DNA of 64,000 nucleotides from Adiantum capillus-veneris (GCA_014529385.2 CM043942.1:33773969-33837968); one strand, 5' to 3'; shown: positions 1 through 11,607, counted from the first letter of the stretch. Numbers and translations are program-made. Notes: generated by a model not told the origin, from the letters alone.

Positions 1-103
1 ATCTCTCCTCCCACAAGGCAACTCTGAAACTCCTGATGCAGTCGGCCCCGTTGACGCTAAAACTGGGGCCCACCTAGTCACTGCACATTCCATGAGACGA
101 TCC

Positions 104-751
104 TCATGGGGAGAGAGAGAGAACAGATGTTGCCGCAGCAGCTAGACGGGCTATCTTCAAGGCTGGCTTGGATGGGGAGTAATCCGCATCCAAGCGTCCT
201 CTAGATAGGCGTGACTGTAACGAGTGCTTGGTCCAAGCCCAATCAGAGAGATCCGTATGTAAAGGAGCCTCCTCTGTCCAGGAGTCCTCATGAATGTATA
301 CATAGCATGGAAAGCACTGTGTATCAGCAAAGAAGTAAACCACAATGTGTCTAGATCCTGCTGAGTCAGGGGGTGTCACCGCAAACTTGGCCAATGGGCA
401 CAAAATCTGGAGCATCTCTGTAACTCCTAGTTCTCCCATGTGATGAGAGAACTCTAGCACCTGTGTGTGTAACCATCCCAACACAGACTTGAGAGTCCAC
501 TCTATTTGGTCTCTGCCACTGCAGAGGGGGAAGGAGAAGCCAACTGCTGAGTCCAAGGCCTCTGTCCCCCTAGCGGCAAGGAACAAAACATGGACCCTGA
601 AGCAGACTGCCTCATGGTCTGCTGAGGGGTTACCGAGAAAACAAGTGAAGTCGTAGTCGAAGAAGTCCCATCGGTGCCGGATGTCAATGTTCGTCAGATC
701 ACGAGGGATAGTTGCAAGGGAAGATTTTTGTACTTGCAGAGGGGGCCGCAA
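104..751 (-). CDS. Uncharacterised 215-aa reading frame downstream of LINE ORF1
   Basis: This is an open frame of 215 codons on the same strand as the broken LINE ORF1 at 1140-1890 and downstream of it. I do not recognise the protein. It has no obvious catalytic motif, signal peptide or zinc knuckle; it is rich in aromatic residues and Cys in its middle part. It may be the C-terminal part of the same LINE's ORF1, a separate LINE segment, or an open frame by chance. The 390 bases between it and the zinc-knuckle frame are purine-rich low-complexity DNA. The LINE pol, if present, would lie off the left edge of the window. Confidence 0.25.
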   Translation of the reverse strand: MRPPLQVQKSSLATIPRDLTNIDIRHRWDFFDYDFTCFLGNPSADHEAVCFRVHVLFLAARGTEALDSAVGFSFPLCSGRDQIEWTLKSVLGWLHTQVLEFSHHMGELGVTEMLQILCPLAKFAVTPPDSAGSRHIVVYFFADTQCFPCYVYIHEDSWTEEAPLHTDLSDWAWTKHSLQSRLSRGRLDADYSPSKPALKIARLAAAATSVLSLSP

Positions 752-1139
752 GAAAGGTTGTCTCTCTCTCGCTAGGTGACTTGTGGCAAAGGCGCTGCCA
801 AGAGATCTCCTAGCCGTAGGATAAGGCCCTGCCCCCTGGGCCGATTGTGGAATTGAAGCAGGAGGGGGGAGAGAAGGAGTTGGGGGGAGCGGTGGACAAG
901 AGGGGCAGGAAGGGGTGACAGAGGTAGAGGGGCGGGGGGAAGAGGCGGCGGGGAGGATGAGAAACAGGGAGGGAACTCTGGGGGAGGAGGGGGTGTCGAG
1001 GGTGAAGCTGGGGTGGGGGCTAGAGCAGGGACCTCATCTTGCTCAAGAGGACCAAAACGGTTTCCCTGTGGGACTCACTGTTGCTGAGTAGGCGCCGAGG
1101 ACTACTCTGAGTGCCAGGCTGACGCTGTGGCCCCTTTCT

Positions 1140-1890
1140 TCATCTACCACAGGCATGTTGCCATCCCTCCTCCACTGGAGCCCCAGGCTCAGAGGGTGGC
1201 TCTGCCTGTGTGCACTGTGTCTCTGGCTGTGTCTGCTGGCCAGCCCTTGCAGGCTGGGGCTGAGGCTGTGGTGTAGGTCGAGGCCTCCTCCGTGGACAGG
1301 CCTTCGCTAGATGGCCCATCTGTCGACAAATGAAGCACTGGTTTGGGAGGCTTGGATACTCCACACTCTGTCTAAACCAACCCCCACTCACCCGAGGCAA
1401 AAGAGTAACCTTCGGGAGCGTGTGAGTGTCTCTGACCAAAACGCGAACTGAGGGAATGCCAGCCGCCTTGGCAGCTACTAAGGCTGTCGTACGAGGTGTC
1501 TCCAGGACAGCAGTCCCAATGGCTGAGCCGATCCTGGATAGAAGTGGTAAGTACTCCCTCCGCAAACCCAAAAAGCAGACAGAGATGGGGATGTCTACCT
1601 CCTCTACTATAACATCCGAAGCAGGGTCGAAACCATGTCTCCACTGTCAAAAGTGGGCACGTGCTGCTCAGATGGTCAGTGGACTCATGGCGATGACCTT
1701 GGACGCCATCTCGGAGGTCTCAAACTCGAACTCATAGTAACCTCGTCCGAGTATCTGTACATCCAAGATCTTGCCCACCTCTACGAGAAGGTGGGCCTAG
1801 AGAAGGTCACGCACCTCTCCTCTGCTAGGTCAGGTGCCAAGAATCTTGCAGATGACAAAAGTGGCATGCAGTCGCTCTACCTCTACGGCT
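1140..1890 (-). pseudogene. LINE (L1-type) ORF1 pseudogene, DUF4283 plus CCHC zinc knuckle
   Basis: Translated on the minus strand, this region reads as a plant LINE ORF1 nucleic-acid-binding protein. The N-terminal half has the DUF4283-type pattern (HATFVICKILGT, then VGKILDVQILGRGYYEFEF), followed by a W-x-H-x-FDP segment, the IGSAIGT turn, and a zinc knuckle CFICRQMGHLAKACP (CX2CX4HX4C) near 1290-1330. A proline-rich tail follows. Four in-frame stops (three TGA, one TAG) interrupt the first 100 codons, so the gene is dead; the last 143 codons are open. ORF1 normally coats LINE RNA for target-primed reverse transcription. No LINE endonuclease or RT is visible here. Family call is strong; the exact ends are not known. 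Confidence 0.75.
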
Positions 1891-2438
1891 AGGCTCGCTT
1901 AGTCTGTCGGAAAAAGAGCAAGTCGAATGGTGGGCTCAGCGGGGTCGGGCGAGGGGGCTTCGGACGAGTCCCTCTGTGGCAAAGCTGGAGCCTCCATCTG
2001 TGTCTACTGTTGTGGCGAAAGAATGGGCGGCGGGGAGAATCTACAAATGAGTGCGCCGAGCACTGCCCAAAAAATTCAGTGCGGTACGAGCCAAATTGCA
2101 GGAAGCTTCGGGGAAAAGGGAGAGCAGGCGGTGGGTGGGGGGGGGGGGGCGCGATAGGAGACAGTGGACATGCAGCGCGAACGGGAGGGCAGAGTGGGCG
2201 GGTAGCGAGCGGCGAGCAGCGGGCACACGAACAGGGATAGCAGGGTGGCAGAGTGGGCGAACAGGGGCAGCACGCGGGCGAGCAGGGGCATCGGGGGCTG
2301 GCGGGGGCACGAGGTACGCTGGGGCAAGGGGGGGGAGTGGTTAGCGATGGCGCAGCAAGGGGGACTAACAGCAATAGCGAGCGAGCCTTCAAGAGCATGG
2401 AATGACATTCCAAGGATTTTTCAAAATCCTTTTTGGAT
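1891..2438. other. GC-rich low-complexity flank, possibly LINE 5' region
   Basis: This stretch is G-rich on the plus strand and includes a G run near 2138-2150 and repeated GGGCAG/GCGGGC words. It lies just upstream of the minus-strand LINE ORF1 and ends where the foldback element begins, so it may be the LINE 5' untranslated region. The long proline-rich frames across it look like composition artefacts. No gene is seen. Confidence 0.3.
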
Positions 2439-2685
2439 GGTTTCAATAATTATCATTGCTAAAGACTTTTTTTTATCCTAAGGTTCTAGAAATTGCAGAT
2501 ATTTTCAATTTTAATCATTAAAAATCAAAGAAATTAGCAAAATTTGAATCTGGAAGCCGTGGGGCTGTGTGGAGTTGTGTGGAACCTACCCGGGACAAAA
2601 TTAGCAGTAGGTGGGGCTAGCTGAAAGCTGGGGGCTTGCTTGAGGTGCCAGAACCTGTCAGAAACAGCCCAGGGACCCTGAAAAG

Positions 2686-2695
2686 CTATAAAAAG
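2686..2695 (+). promoter_or_regulatory. TATA-like motif in left foldback arm
   Basis: CTATAAAAAG is followed by a CT-rich stretch and a GAGAG/CTCTC-rich leader. The mirrored arm has a diverged counterpart near 11030. Both would drive transcription inward. The motif is clear but function is inferred. Confidence 0.3.
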
Positions 2696-3109
2696 ACCCC
2701 CTTCCTTCACAAAAAATTTAGACTCAGAGTTTTGGTAAATTCTCTCTCATCTAGAGGGACCTCTACACAGAAATCACTAGAGAGCAAAGCTCTAGTTGGT
2801 TAATCAACGGTAGTTAGCACTAACTTTTTTTAATTAGTAAAACTATGTTAACCTATTTACATTTTTCTTAATTGATTGAAGATTAAACCTATGTATACTC
2901 TAAAATTCTCTCCTAATTCAAAATTCTCTGCTGATTATTGAGATTAAGCTTAGGAACAATAAGCTAATTAATTATTATATTATATTAGGGCTAAAATTAC
3001 TCATTTTAACCATAAATTAATGATAATTATACTAATTAAATTTAAATTAAAATGAGATATTTATCAGACCTGTGTTAGACTATCATTATGCTAGAAAATT
3101 ATCTTTTAA

Positions 3110-4330
3110 TTTTCTAAGTAATTTTTATAAATATTTAAGCAAGATTACACTATTTTTACGAGAAAAATAAAGGGGGAAATGATCAAATTAATCCAAAAAG
3201 CTTTGACATAATTATCAAAGATAAAACACATCTTGATAAACCCATGATAATTATCTTAACCTTAGCTAATTAGTTTAACTAATTATCTCAGCAAAATTAC
3301 AATATTTTTAAGGGAAAATAAAAGGGGGAAAATAACAAACTAATCCAAAATGCTTTGAGATAATTATCAAAAGAAAAACACATCTTAATAAGCCCATGAT
3401 AATTATCTTAACCTCATTATTAGTTCAATTAATTATCTCAACAGAATTACACTATTTTTAAGGGAGAAAATAGCAAACTAATCTAGAATGCTTTGAGATA
3501 ATTATAAGAGAAAAAACACATCTTAATAAAGTCGTGATAATTACCTTAAGCTCAGATAATTAGTTTAACTAGTTATCTCAGCAGGATTACACTGTTTTTA
3601 AAGAAAAATAAAAGAGAGAAAATATCAAACTAATCCAAAATACTTTGAGATAATTATCAAAGAAAATAAAATCTTAATAAACCCGTGATAATTATCTTAA
3701 GCTCAGATAATAAGTTTAACTAATTATCTCAGTAAAATTACACTATTTTTAAGGGAAAATAAAATAGAGAAAATAGCAAACTAATCCAAAATGCTTTGAA
3801 ATAATTATCAGATGAAAAATACATCTTAATAAATCCATGATAATTATTGTAACCTCAAATAATTAGTTTAACTAATTATCTCAAAAGAATTACACTATTT
3901 TTAAGGAGAAATAAAAGGGGGAAAATAGAAAATAATCCAAAATTCTTTGAAATAATTATCAGAGGAAAACCACATCTTAATAAACCCATGATAATTATCG
4001 CAACCTCAGATAATTAGTTTAAATAATTCTCTCAGCAAAATTACACTATTTTTAAGGGAAAATAAAAGGGAGAAAATAGCAAAATAATCCAAAAACCTTT
4101 GAGATAATTATCAAAGCAAAAACATATCTTATGAAACTCGTGATAATTATCTTAACCTCAGATAATTAGTCTACTAATTATCTCAATAGAAAAATGTTGT
4201 TTTTAAGAGAAAATAAAAGGGGGGAAATAGGAAATTAATCCAAAAACCTTTGAGAAAATTATCAGAGATCAAATACTCTTGAGGAAACCGTGATAAATAT
4301 CTTAACCTCAGATAATTAATTTAAGTACTT
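3110..4330 (+). repeat. AT-rich tandem repeats of ~148 bp in left arm (about 8 copies)
   Basis: The landmark AATTATCTCA followed by an AATTACACTATTTTTAAGG-like stretch recurs near 3281, 3431, 3572, 3723, 3874, 4025 and 4175, a period of roughly 148-151 bp. Each unit contains one or more copies of the perfect palindrome GATAATTATC and a conserved AATCCAAAATGCTTTGAGA-type segment. Units differ by substitutions and short indels. Confidence 0.8.
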
Positions 4331-5165
4331 ATTTTCACTAAAAGTAACCGATTTTGTGTATAAATCGAGGAAAAGAAATTAATAAATGAATTTATCTAAT
4401 TACCCAATAATTACCAAAGGTTAGAAATTACTCTTGAAGGTTGGGAAAATTACCTTAGCCTAAATAATTAGTATAACAAATTACTGTCGTTTAATATTGC
4501 CTAAATTAGACCATAAATATAGAAGGGAAAAGATATATATCAATTTTATGAGTTAGTCAAAAAATTCTTAGAGATATAACATATTAAATTCTATCTAGGG
4601 TAAATAATCCACTAGCAGCTAGGTTACTCATAATTTACTGAGGTCAAAAATAGGATATTCTTGGAACCTAAGGACAAATCCAATAAAATAGCTCTAATAA
4701 TTATACGATAATTATGGGAGAATACTAATAATACAAGGAATTTACAAGAGAAATATCTCCTCCAATAACTAACAAGGATACCTATTTATTCCAAAAATCC
4801 TTATTTTTTGATAAAAAGGAATAAAAGAGATTATTCATTTAATTCTCTAATCAATTAAGTTCTTTTATAAAGGCTGTCAATATAGCTCCAAAGAGAACTA
4901 GAGGAAATCCTCTTTCCGATGAAGAGGATACTATCAACAAAAGAAATAAAGCCACTCATGACCATGAGGCTGGGCCTAGTCATATGCTTACGGAGAAAAG
5001 TCTGCAGGCACCATGCAGCAGCCCATGGATGACCAGTCACTTAAGTCTTTATTTAGATTAAAGTTCATTTCTAAATTAATATTGCATACATAAGGGTTAG
5101 GAAGGATTAATTGGCCGTAAACGGAAGGTAACTTCCAAGAAACCAACAAGCAATGGTTTTAAATA

Positions 5166-5580
5166 GGAAAGAAATGATTGGATTACGATTGATTGACCTA
5201 GGAAAGAAATGTTTGATCATCTTTAAGAAATCTTGTCTCAAGACACCTCTGATTCCTTGGAATATTTTACTCCAGGTAATGAGTAATGATGGCGATTCCG
5301 CCATGGATGAGTCGATTTTCTCTGTGCGCGTGGAGTCTTTACCTCGTGCTTGTTTGTGCTTGTGGATATAACTTAGGATATCGAGTTTATCCTAGAGGAA
5401 CCGCCCGGTTGTATGGGCAACCGGTTGGCGTATGGGCACCCGAACTATGGGTGATGGCTTTTTCCACCCCGGTTTTTATAAATAAGGAATGGGTGTCATT
5501 TTTTCACCCCTTTATAGGTGGTCTTGAGACAAGCCAGTACTGGTTAGAGATACTCCAAAATGACAATACCTTGTCTTAAT
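5166..5580. other. Left inner spacer of the foldback element
   Basis: This stretch joins the left arm to the first nested unit. It contains repeated GGGCAACCGG/GGGCACCCG words and a TATA-like TTATAAATAAGG near 5480. An open frame of 97 codons (5286-5579) has no recognisable domain and I do not call it a gene. Confidence 0.4.
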
Positions 5581-6900
5581 CACTAGGTTGGTAATGGGAC
5601 ACTTTTATGTCCTGTTAAGTGACCATTTTCCTTGAATTATGTCAAGAGTTTCAAAATGGATTTTGAGATGCTATCTATCTAGAAAGTTGTCTCATGAGCT
5701 GAAAAAAACTCAACATTTTTTTGGAATATCAATTCCATCTTTAACCTTGTCCTTGCACAACATTTCACAACCTAAACTGTGTGAAAAAACGAGTCCTGTT
5801 TTTGGCTTTTTTCAACCTTTTGCAACTATACCACTCTAGAATTCATGTTTGTGAGGTCTATAATGCTAGAGAACTATCTTTAGTAGTCTTCAACATGTCC
5901 TTATGCTTCTAAGGAGAAATAAATGTTAAAGTTGTAAGTTATGACCAAAGTACAAAAATTGTCAAATCCTGTTTTTTAGCCAATTTTAGCTCTTCTATGA
6001 TTTTTTTGGTGGCTTTCATGATATCCAAATGCAGTTTTGATTTTCTATGTTGCATATTGTAACATAAAGCTAATATTCCTTGAGTTTTGGGGCACCTAAT
6101 ACCCTATTTTGCATACTAGACAACGATGGTTGATTTTTTCAATTATACAAGAAAGCGAAACACTCTAGTATATCAAGTATATCTTTTTCAATATTGTTAG
6201 TTTCTTGTGACATCTACATGCATTTTGTAGGTAGTAACCATATCTAGTCATAAGGATCAAATTTGGCTAGATATTCAATAGTTTCTATGGGATTCTACAA
6301 CTCATAATGTTGAACCCAGTTTTTTCATGTTTGCTGTATTTAGCACTTCATCTTTGTCCCCAAGATTCCCCTTGGTAAGAGATGTAATATTCTTTTGACA
6401 TGCTCCATGGCTCCTTATGAACCTACCGGACAATAGGGAACTAAGAAACATGCATATATTATTTTTATTGAGTGTGGCTATAGAAACTTTGATGATAGGT
6501 TTGCAGAATGGTAAAAACTCAACTTTTTTGTACCTATTTCTTTTGGCAAAACAGAAAATAGTGAATGAGAAGCAATCATATGTTCTGATCACCAACCCAT
6601 TGAAGTTAACTAGGGAATTTATCTCAAGTCCTACAAAAATCCCTAATCTTATTTTTATGCAACAAAACGTAAGAAATGACTGTTTTGATGAAAATGTACT
6701 GGTCCATCAACTTTGGAGGCTTGGTGTGACCAAAAGATGATAAGTTTTACAAGTTTCTTATTTTTTTCATGTGTAGTAGGCCTTGAACTATAACCTCATG
6801 AAAGGATTTTACAAAATGAGTGGATCTACTATGGTTTTGGAGGTTTTTTTCAAAACCCTGAAAGGACACTTTTATGTCCTGTTAGGTTACCAACCTAGTG
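5581..6900 (+). mobile_element. Nested 1320-bp unit 1 with CACTA...TAGTG inverted ends beside TTAA
   Basis: The unit starts CACTAGGTTGGTAA and ends TTACCAACCTAGTG, a perfect 14-bp terminal inverted repeat. A near-palindromic subterminal word, GGACACTTTTATGTCC, lies just inside each end. TTAA (plus one T) precedes it and TTAA follows it. CACTA ends suggest the CACTA superfamily, but the TTAA flanks suggest piggyBac-like insertion; neither transposase is present. A 107-codon frame at 6417-6740 is shared in part with unit 2 but has no known domain. It is probably a non-autonomous DNA transposon. Confidence 0.65.
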
Positions 6901-6965
6901 TTAAGTCTAAAGATGTTTGTTTGCTAAAAGAATGTTTTCAATACTATTTTCAAGGACTGTCTTAA

Positions 6966-8297
6966 CACTAGGTTGGTAATGGGACACTTTTATGTCTTGG
7001 GACACTTTTATGTCCTGTTAAGTGACCATTTTCCTTGAATTATGTCAAGAGTTTAAAAATGGATTTTGAGGTGCTATCTGTCTAGAAAGTTGTCTCATGA
7101 GCTGAAAAAAACTCAACATTTTTTTGGAATATCAATTCCATCTTTAACCTTGTCCTTGCACAATATTTCACAACCTAAACTGTGTGAAAAAACGGGTCCT
7201 GTTTTTGGCTTTTTCAACTTTTTGCAACTATACCACTCTAGAATTCATGTTTGTGAGGTCTATAATGCTAGAGAACTATCTTTAGTAGTCGTCAACATGT
7301 CCTGATGCTTCTAGGGAGAAATAAATGTTAAAGTTGTAAGTTATGACCAAATTACAAAAATTGTCAAATCCTGTTTTTTAGCCAATTTTAGCTCTTCTAT
7401 GATTTTTTTGGTGGCTTTCATGATATCCAAATGCAGTTTTGATTTTCTATGCCGCATATTGTAACATAAAGCTATTATTCCTTGAGTTTTGGGGCACCTA
7501 ATACCCTATTTTGCATAGTAGACAACGATGGTTGATTTTTTCAATTATAGAAGAAAACGAAACATTCATCAAGTATAGCTTTTTCAATATTGTTAGTTTC
7601 TTGTGACAACTACATGCATTTTGTAGGTAGTAACCATATCTAGTCATAAGGATCAAATTTGGCTAGATATTGAATAGTTTCTATGGGATTCTGCAACTCA
7701 TAATGTTGAACCCAGTTTTTTCATGTTTGCTGTATTTAGCACTTCATCTTTGTCCCCAAGATTCCCCTTGGTAAGAGATGTAATATTCTTTTGACATGCT
7801 CCATGGCTCCTTATGAACCTAAAGGACAATAGGGAACTAAGAAAACATACATATATTATTTGTATTGAGCGTGGCTATAGAAACTTTGATGATAGGTTTG
7901 CAGAATGGTAAAAATTCTACTTTTTTGTACCTATTTCTTTTGGCAAAACAAAAAATAGTGAGTGAGAAGCAAACATATGTTCTGATCACCAACCCATTGA
8001 AGTTAACTAGGGAATTTATCTCAAGTCCTACAAAAATCCCTAATCTTATTTTTATGCAACAAAACGTAAGAAATGACTGTTTTGATGAAAATGTACTGGT
8101 CCATCAACTTTGGAGGCTTGGTGTGACCAAAAGATGAGAAATTTTACAAGTTTCTTATTTTTTCCATGTATAGTAGGCCTTGAACTATAAGCTCATGAAA
8201 GGATTTTACAAAATGAGTGGATCTACTATGGTTTTGGAGGTTTTTCTCAAAACCCTGAAAGGACACTCTTATGTCCTGTTAGGTTACCAACCTAGTG
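6966..8297 (+). mobile_element. Nested 1332-bp unit 2, tandem copy of unit 1
   Basis: This is a second, nearly identical copy of the unit at 5581-6900, in the same orientation, separated by a 65-bp spacer. It has the same 14-bp terminal inverted repeat and is bounded on both sides by exact TTAA. Its 5' end carries a small extra duplication of the subterminal GGGACACTTTTATGTC word. A 90-codon frame at 7865-8137 matches the C-terminal part of the 107-codon frame of unit 1. Differences between the copies are scattered substitutions and short indels. Confidence 0.65.
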
Positions 8298-8301
8298 TTA
8301 A

Positions 8302-8819
8302 TGAAATACAGTTATGAAAGTTAAAAGAAATCATTATTTTAATTGTGACAAGAATGTGGTAATAATTAAATGACAAAGCAACATGTGTGAGTGCGGGGTG
8401 GTAAGTGGGGATTGACTAAGGTTTTCAATCATGGACGGGTGGACCTGGTTAGTCAAGTAACTATCCATTCTCGCACACTAAAAACGTCTAAAAACTTCTC
8501 CACTTGGAAGAGAAATCCACCAGCGGCTGTGCCCTCACATATGTTAGGGGAAAAAAGCGTTGGCTAATGAAACCTTAATCCGAATAATGGAAGTTATAGG
8601 GCTAGAATAGTTTTTTTTATTCAACAAGTTGTCTCGTTTCCACAGCGAGACAAGACTAGGTCTCCTTCTAGGGCTACAAACCTAAACCATTATCAATGCT
8701 AAGGGTGAATTCCCTGGAATTCTTCTTGTTTAGGGACTCAGATTTTATTAGGCCTAGAGACCTATCAAGGGTCCCATCCCGCTTTTGGTGTCGGCGGGTT
8801 TGAGGACCTCACATTTCCT
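8302..8819. other. Right inner spacer of the foldback element
   Basis: This spacer has a short hairpin TTGTCTCG...CGAGACAA near 8627-8654 and a GGTGTCGGCGGG stretch near 8788. It only weakly resembles the reverse complement of 5166-5300. No gene is seen. Confidence 0.4.
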
Positions 8820-11297
8820 ATTTATAAACAATGCTCGTTGGTTTCTTGGATGTTACCTTCCGTTTTTTGGCTAGTTATTCCTTTCTGGTTCTTACGTGTG
8901 CAATGTTAATTTGTAAAATAACTTTAAGCTATTTAAAGACTTAAGTGAATAAATGGAAACCCACCTGAGACTAATCAGCCATCTGTTGTGCTACACTGGC
9001 ACCTGAAGACTCTCCTCTGTAGGTCTACGACTAGGCCCAGTCTCATGGACATGGGACGTCCTAGTCCTTTTGTGTGTTGTATCTTCCTCATCGGACTGAG
9101 GATTTTCTCGGGTCCTTTTTGGAGCCATAGTGGTAGCCTTTATAAAAAGATATTTAATCGATTAGAGAATTAAATGAATAATCTCTCTTATTCCTTTTAT
9201 CAAAAAATAGAGATTTTTGGAATAAGTAAGTATCTTTGATAAATATATGGGTGATATATTTTCTCCTAAGATTCCTAATAGTGTTATTGTTCTCCCATAA
9301 TTATCTTATAATTATCGGGGCTATTTCACTAAATTTCTTATTTAATTTTTGTTCAAAAATATCATAATTCAGCTTTAGTAATCTATGAATTACTTATCTG
9401 CTTGTGGCACATTTATCATAGGTGTATTTTGATGTATTATAACTCTAGTAATTATCTTGCTAGTTTATAAATTGATTTGCTAATTTCCCTTCTTAGTTTA
9501 TAGACAAAATCAGGTAATATTAGCTAAGATAATTATCTAAGCTAATTATTTGTGCATGACCGATTTATCTTCGGTTTTTAATAATAATTTCTACCTCTTA
9601 TAATTATTATATAATTATCTAAGTAATTTAACTAATTTACTCCTTTACTTTTTGCTCAAAAATAGATAATTTTGGCCTATTTAATTAGATAAACTAATTT
9701 TCTATGTATACCCTAATTAGCACGACTTCTTTAGCATATAAACTAACTCTGATAAATAGCACATAGCTATCTAACATGTTTTTCTAGCTTCCCCCTTTAA
9801 TTTATGACTAAAATTAGTCTAATCTGACTTAGATAAATAATTATATATTTTTTCTAACCTCAAGATAATTATCACGGCTTTTTTTACATCTAACCTTACT
9901 CTAATAAATAGCACATAATTATCTAACATGTCCCCCTTTAATGTATAGCTAAAATTAGACTAATCTGACTTGGATAAATAACTATATTATTTTTCTAGCC
10001 TTGAGATAATTATCATGGATTTTTTAACATGTAAAAAACTTTGATAAATAGCACATAATTATCTAACATGTTTTTCTAATTTTCCCCTTTAATTTATTGC
10101 CAAAATTAGTTTAGTTTGACTTAAATAAATAGCTATATTATTTTTCTCACCTCAAGATCTAATTATCATGACTTTTTAACATGTAGAATAAATCTCATAA
10201 ATAACACATAATTATCTAACATATTTTTTTAATTTCTCCCTTTAATTTATGGCTAAAATTAGTCTAATCTGACTTAGATAAATAGCTATATTAATTTTCT
10301 AACCTCAAGATAATTATCACGGATTTTTTAAAATGTAAACTAACTCTAATAATATCACATAATTATCTAACATGTTTTTTTAATTTCCCCCTTTCATTTA
10401 TGGATAAAAATAGTTAATTTTAGCTTAATTAAATACTTAGATTAATTATCTATTGATGAGTAATTTCCCCCATGTTTTTAATAATATTTTTTATTTGTGA
10501 TAATTAATTGAAGAATTTTTGAGCTAATTAAAAATATTTTCCATCAATTTTTTGATTAAAAATAGCTAATTTTTGCCTAATTACCTATAAAAACTAATCA
10601 AAAAATTAAGAGATAATGTTTCTAGTATCTTGACAGTCTAGTAAAGCTTTGGTAATTATCTTATACTAACCTAATTTTGATTAATTAACTACCATTAATT
10701 TATGACCAAAAAGATTAATTTCAGTCCTAATATGGCTTGGTAATTAATTAGATTAATATCCCTAATCTTAATCTAAGTAATCAGCAAAGTATTAAGAATT
10801 AAGAGAGTAATTCAAGGTGTAATCATGTTTAATCTTTTTAATTAATTGGATTAATTAAGAAAATATAGGTAAATTAGCATAATTTTGTGAATTATAAAGA
10901 GATTAAGCTAATTACCGTGGAATAATCAACCAGAGTTTTTCCTCTCTAGTGATTTTTTAGTAGAGTTCTCTCTAGGTAAGAGAGAAATGGCCAGGACTCC
11001 GCGTCTGTATTTTTTTGTGAAGAGGGGGGCCTATTTGTAGGTTTTTAGGGCTCCTAGGCTATTTCTGGCAGTTACTTGCACCGCAAGCCAGCCCCCAGCC
11101 TTCCCCTAGAACCACCTGCTGCTAATTCCAGTCTAGACAAGTTCATTACTGCCCCACACAGCCTCCTAGATACACAAAACCGATTTTTTGCTATTTCTTT
11201 GACCTTTTCATGATTAAGTTTGAAAATATCTGCAATTATTTGTAGATATCTAGGAGCTTCAGGATAAAAGTCTTTTACAATAATGATTACTAAAACC
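8820..11297 (-). repeat. Right arm of foldback element
   Basis: In reverse complement this matches 2439-5165 in the same order of blocks. Its tandem field (about 9740-10390) repeats an ATAATTATCTAACATG landmark every ~145-155 bp. The outermost 120 bp, including ATATCTGCAAT and AGTCTTTTACAATAATG, align well with the left end. Divergence from the left arm shows that the element is old or that its arms evolve quickly. Confidence 0.75.
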
Positions 11298-11605
11298 TTA
11301 CAATCTATTTAATTAAATTAATCCACAGTGTAAACTTCCACAGCCCATAACTATGCCAATTTTTATCGAAATTCAGTCATGATTATGGTTTCAAAAATAC
11401 CAATATTTTCCACGGTTGGACAATTCTACATTGTTTTTTTAACAAAAAAATAGATTAATTTGAATATGCTTTGTACAATTTCTAAGATTTCAGAAGCTGG
11501 AAACCTTACATGAACACTGATCGCAACAACAAGGTAAACTTCAAATAAGCTCGACATGCATCTTCTTGGTATATTTCTTAGCATGGAAGTGGAGCTGCAG
11601 GACAG
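11298..11605. other. Unrecognised AT-rich DNA
   Basis: No coding region or repeat is recognised between the foldback element and the CT-rich microsatellite. Confidence 0.4.
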
Positions 11606-11607
11606 CG

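Larger units (their letters stand above)
2439..5165 (+). repeat. Left arm of foldback element
   Basis: The arm reads outward to inward as: a 70-bp terminal block, a moderately GC-rich block with a TATA-like motif and CT-rich leader (2540-2800), an AT-rich field of tandem repeats (about 3110-4330), a diverged AT-rich zone, and an inner block (4860-5165). It aligns in inverted order with 8820-11297. Small open frames in it (for example 4855-5040 and 5107-5304) are not conserved as proteins in the other arm and are left out. Confidence 0.75.
2439..11297. mobile_element. Giant foldback (long terminal inverted repeat) element, ~8.9 kb
   Basis: The sequence from 2439 inward matches the reverse complement of the sequence ending at 11297. 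Matching landmarks include the AGACTTTT/TCTGCAAT block near the outer ends, the TATA-like block (2686 and the mirror near 11030), the tandem-repeat field, and an inner GC-containing block (4860-5165 against 8825-9175) with shared GACTAGGCCCAG and GGTTTCTTGGA words. The arms are roughly 2.7 and 2.5 kb and perhaps 75-80% alike by eye. The centre, 5166-8819, carries two nested units. No transposase is recognisable, so the element is non-autonomous or extinct. I could not find a convincing target-site duplication. Mutator-like, FB/Galileo-like or simple inverted segmental duplication are all possible. Confidence 0.75.

Noticed and set aside
1889-2446. Proline- and cysteine-rich frame of 185 codons in the GC-rich flank
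   Set aside because: Several overlapping frames on both strands are open at once, a composition effect; no domain is visible.
3110-4330. CRISPR array or centromeric satellite
   Set aside because: The ~148-bp units diverge along their whole length with no repeat/spacer pattern, and the field is short, confined to a foldback arm and mirrored in the other arm.
5286-5579. 97-codon frame in the foldback centre
   Set aside because: It has no domain and no counterpart in the other half of the element.
5581-8297. Firm assignment of the 1.3-kb units to the CACTA superfamily
   Set aside because: No 3-bp duplication flanks them; TTAA on the flanks argues otherwise, so the superfamily is left open.
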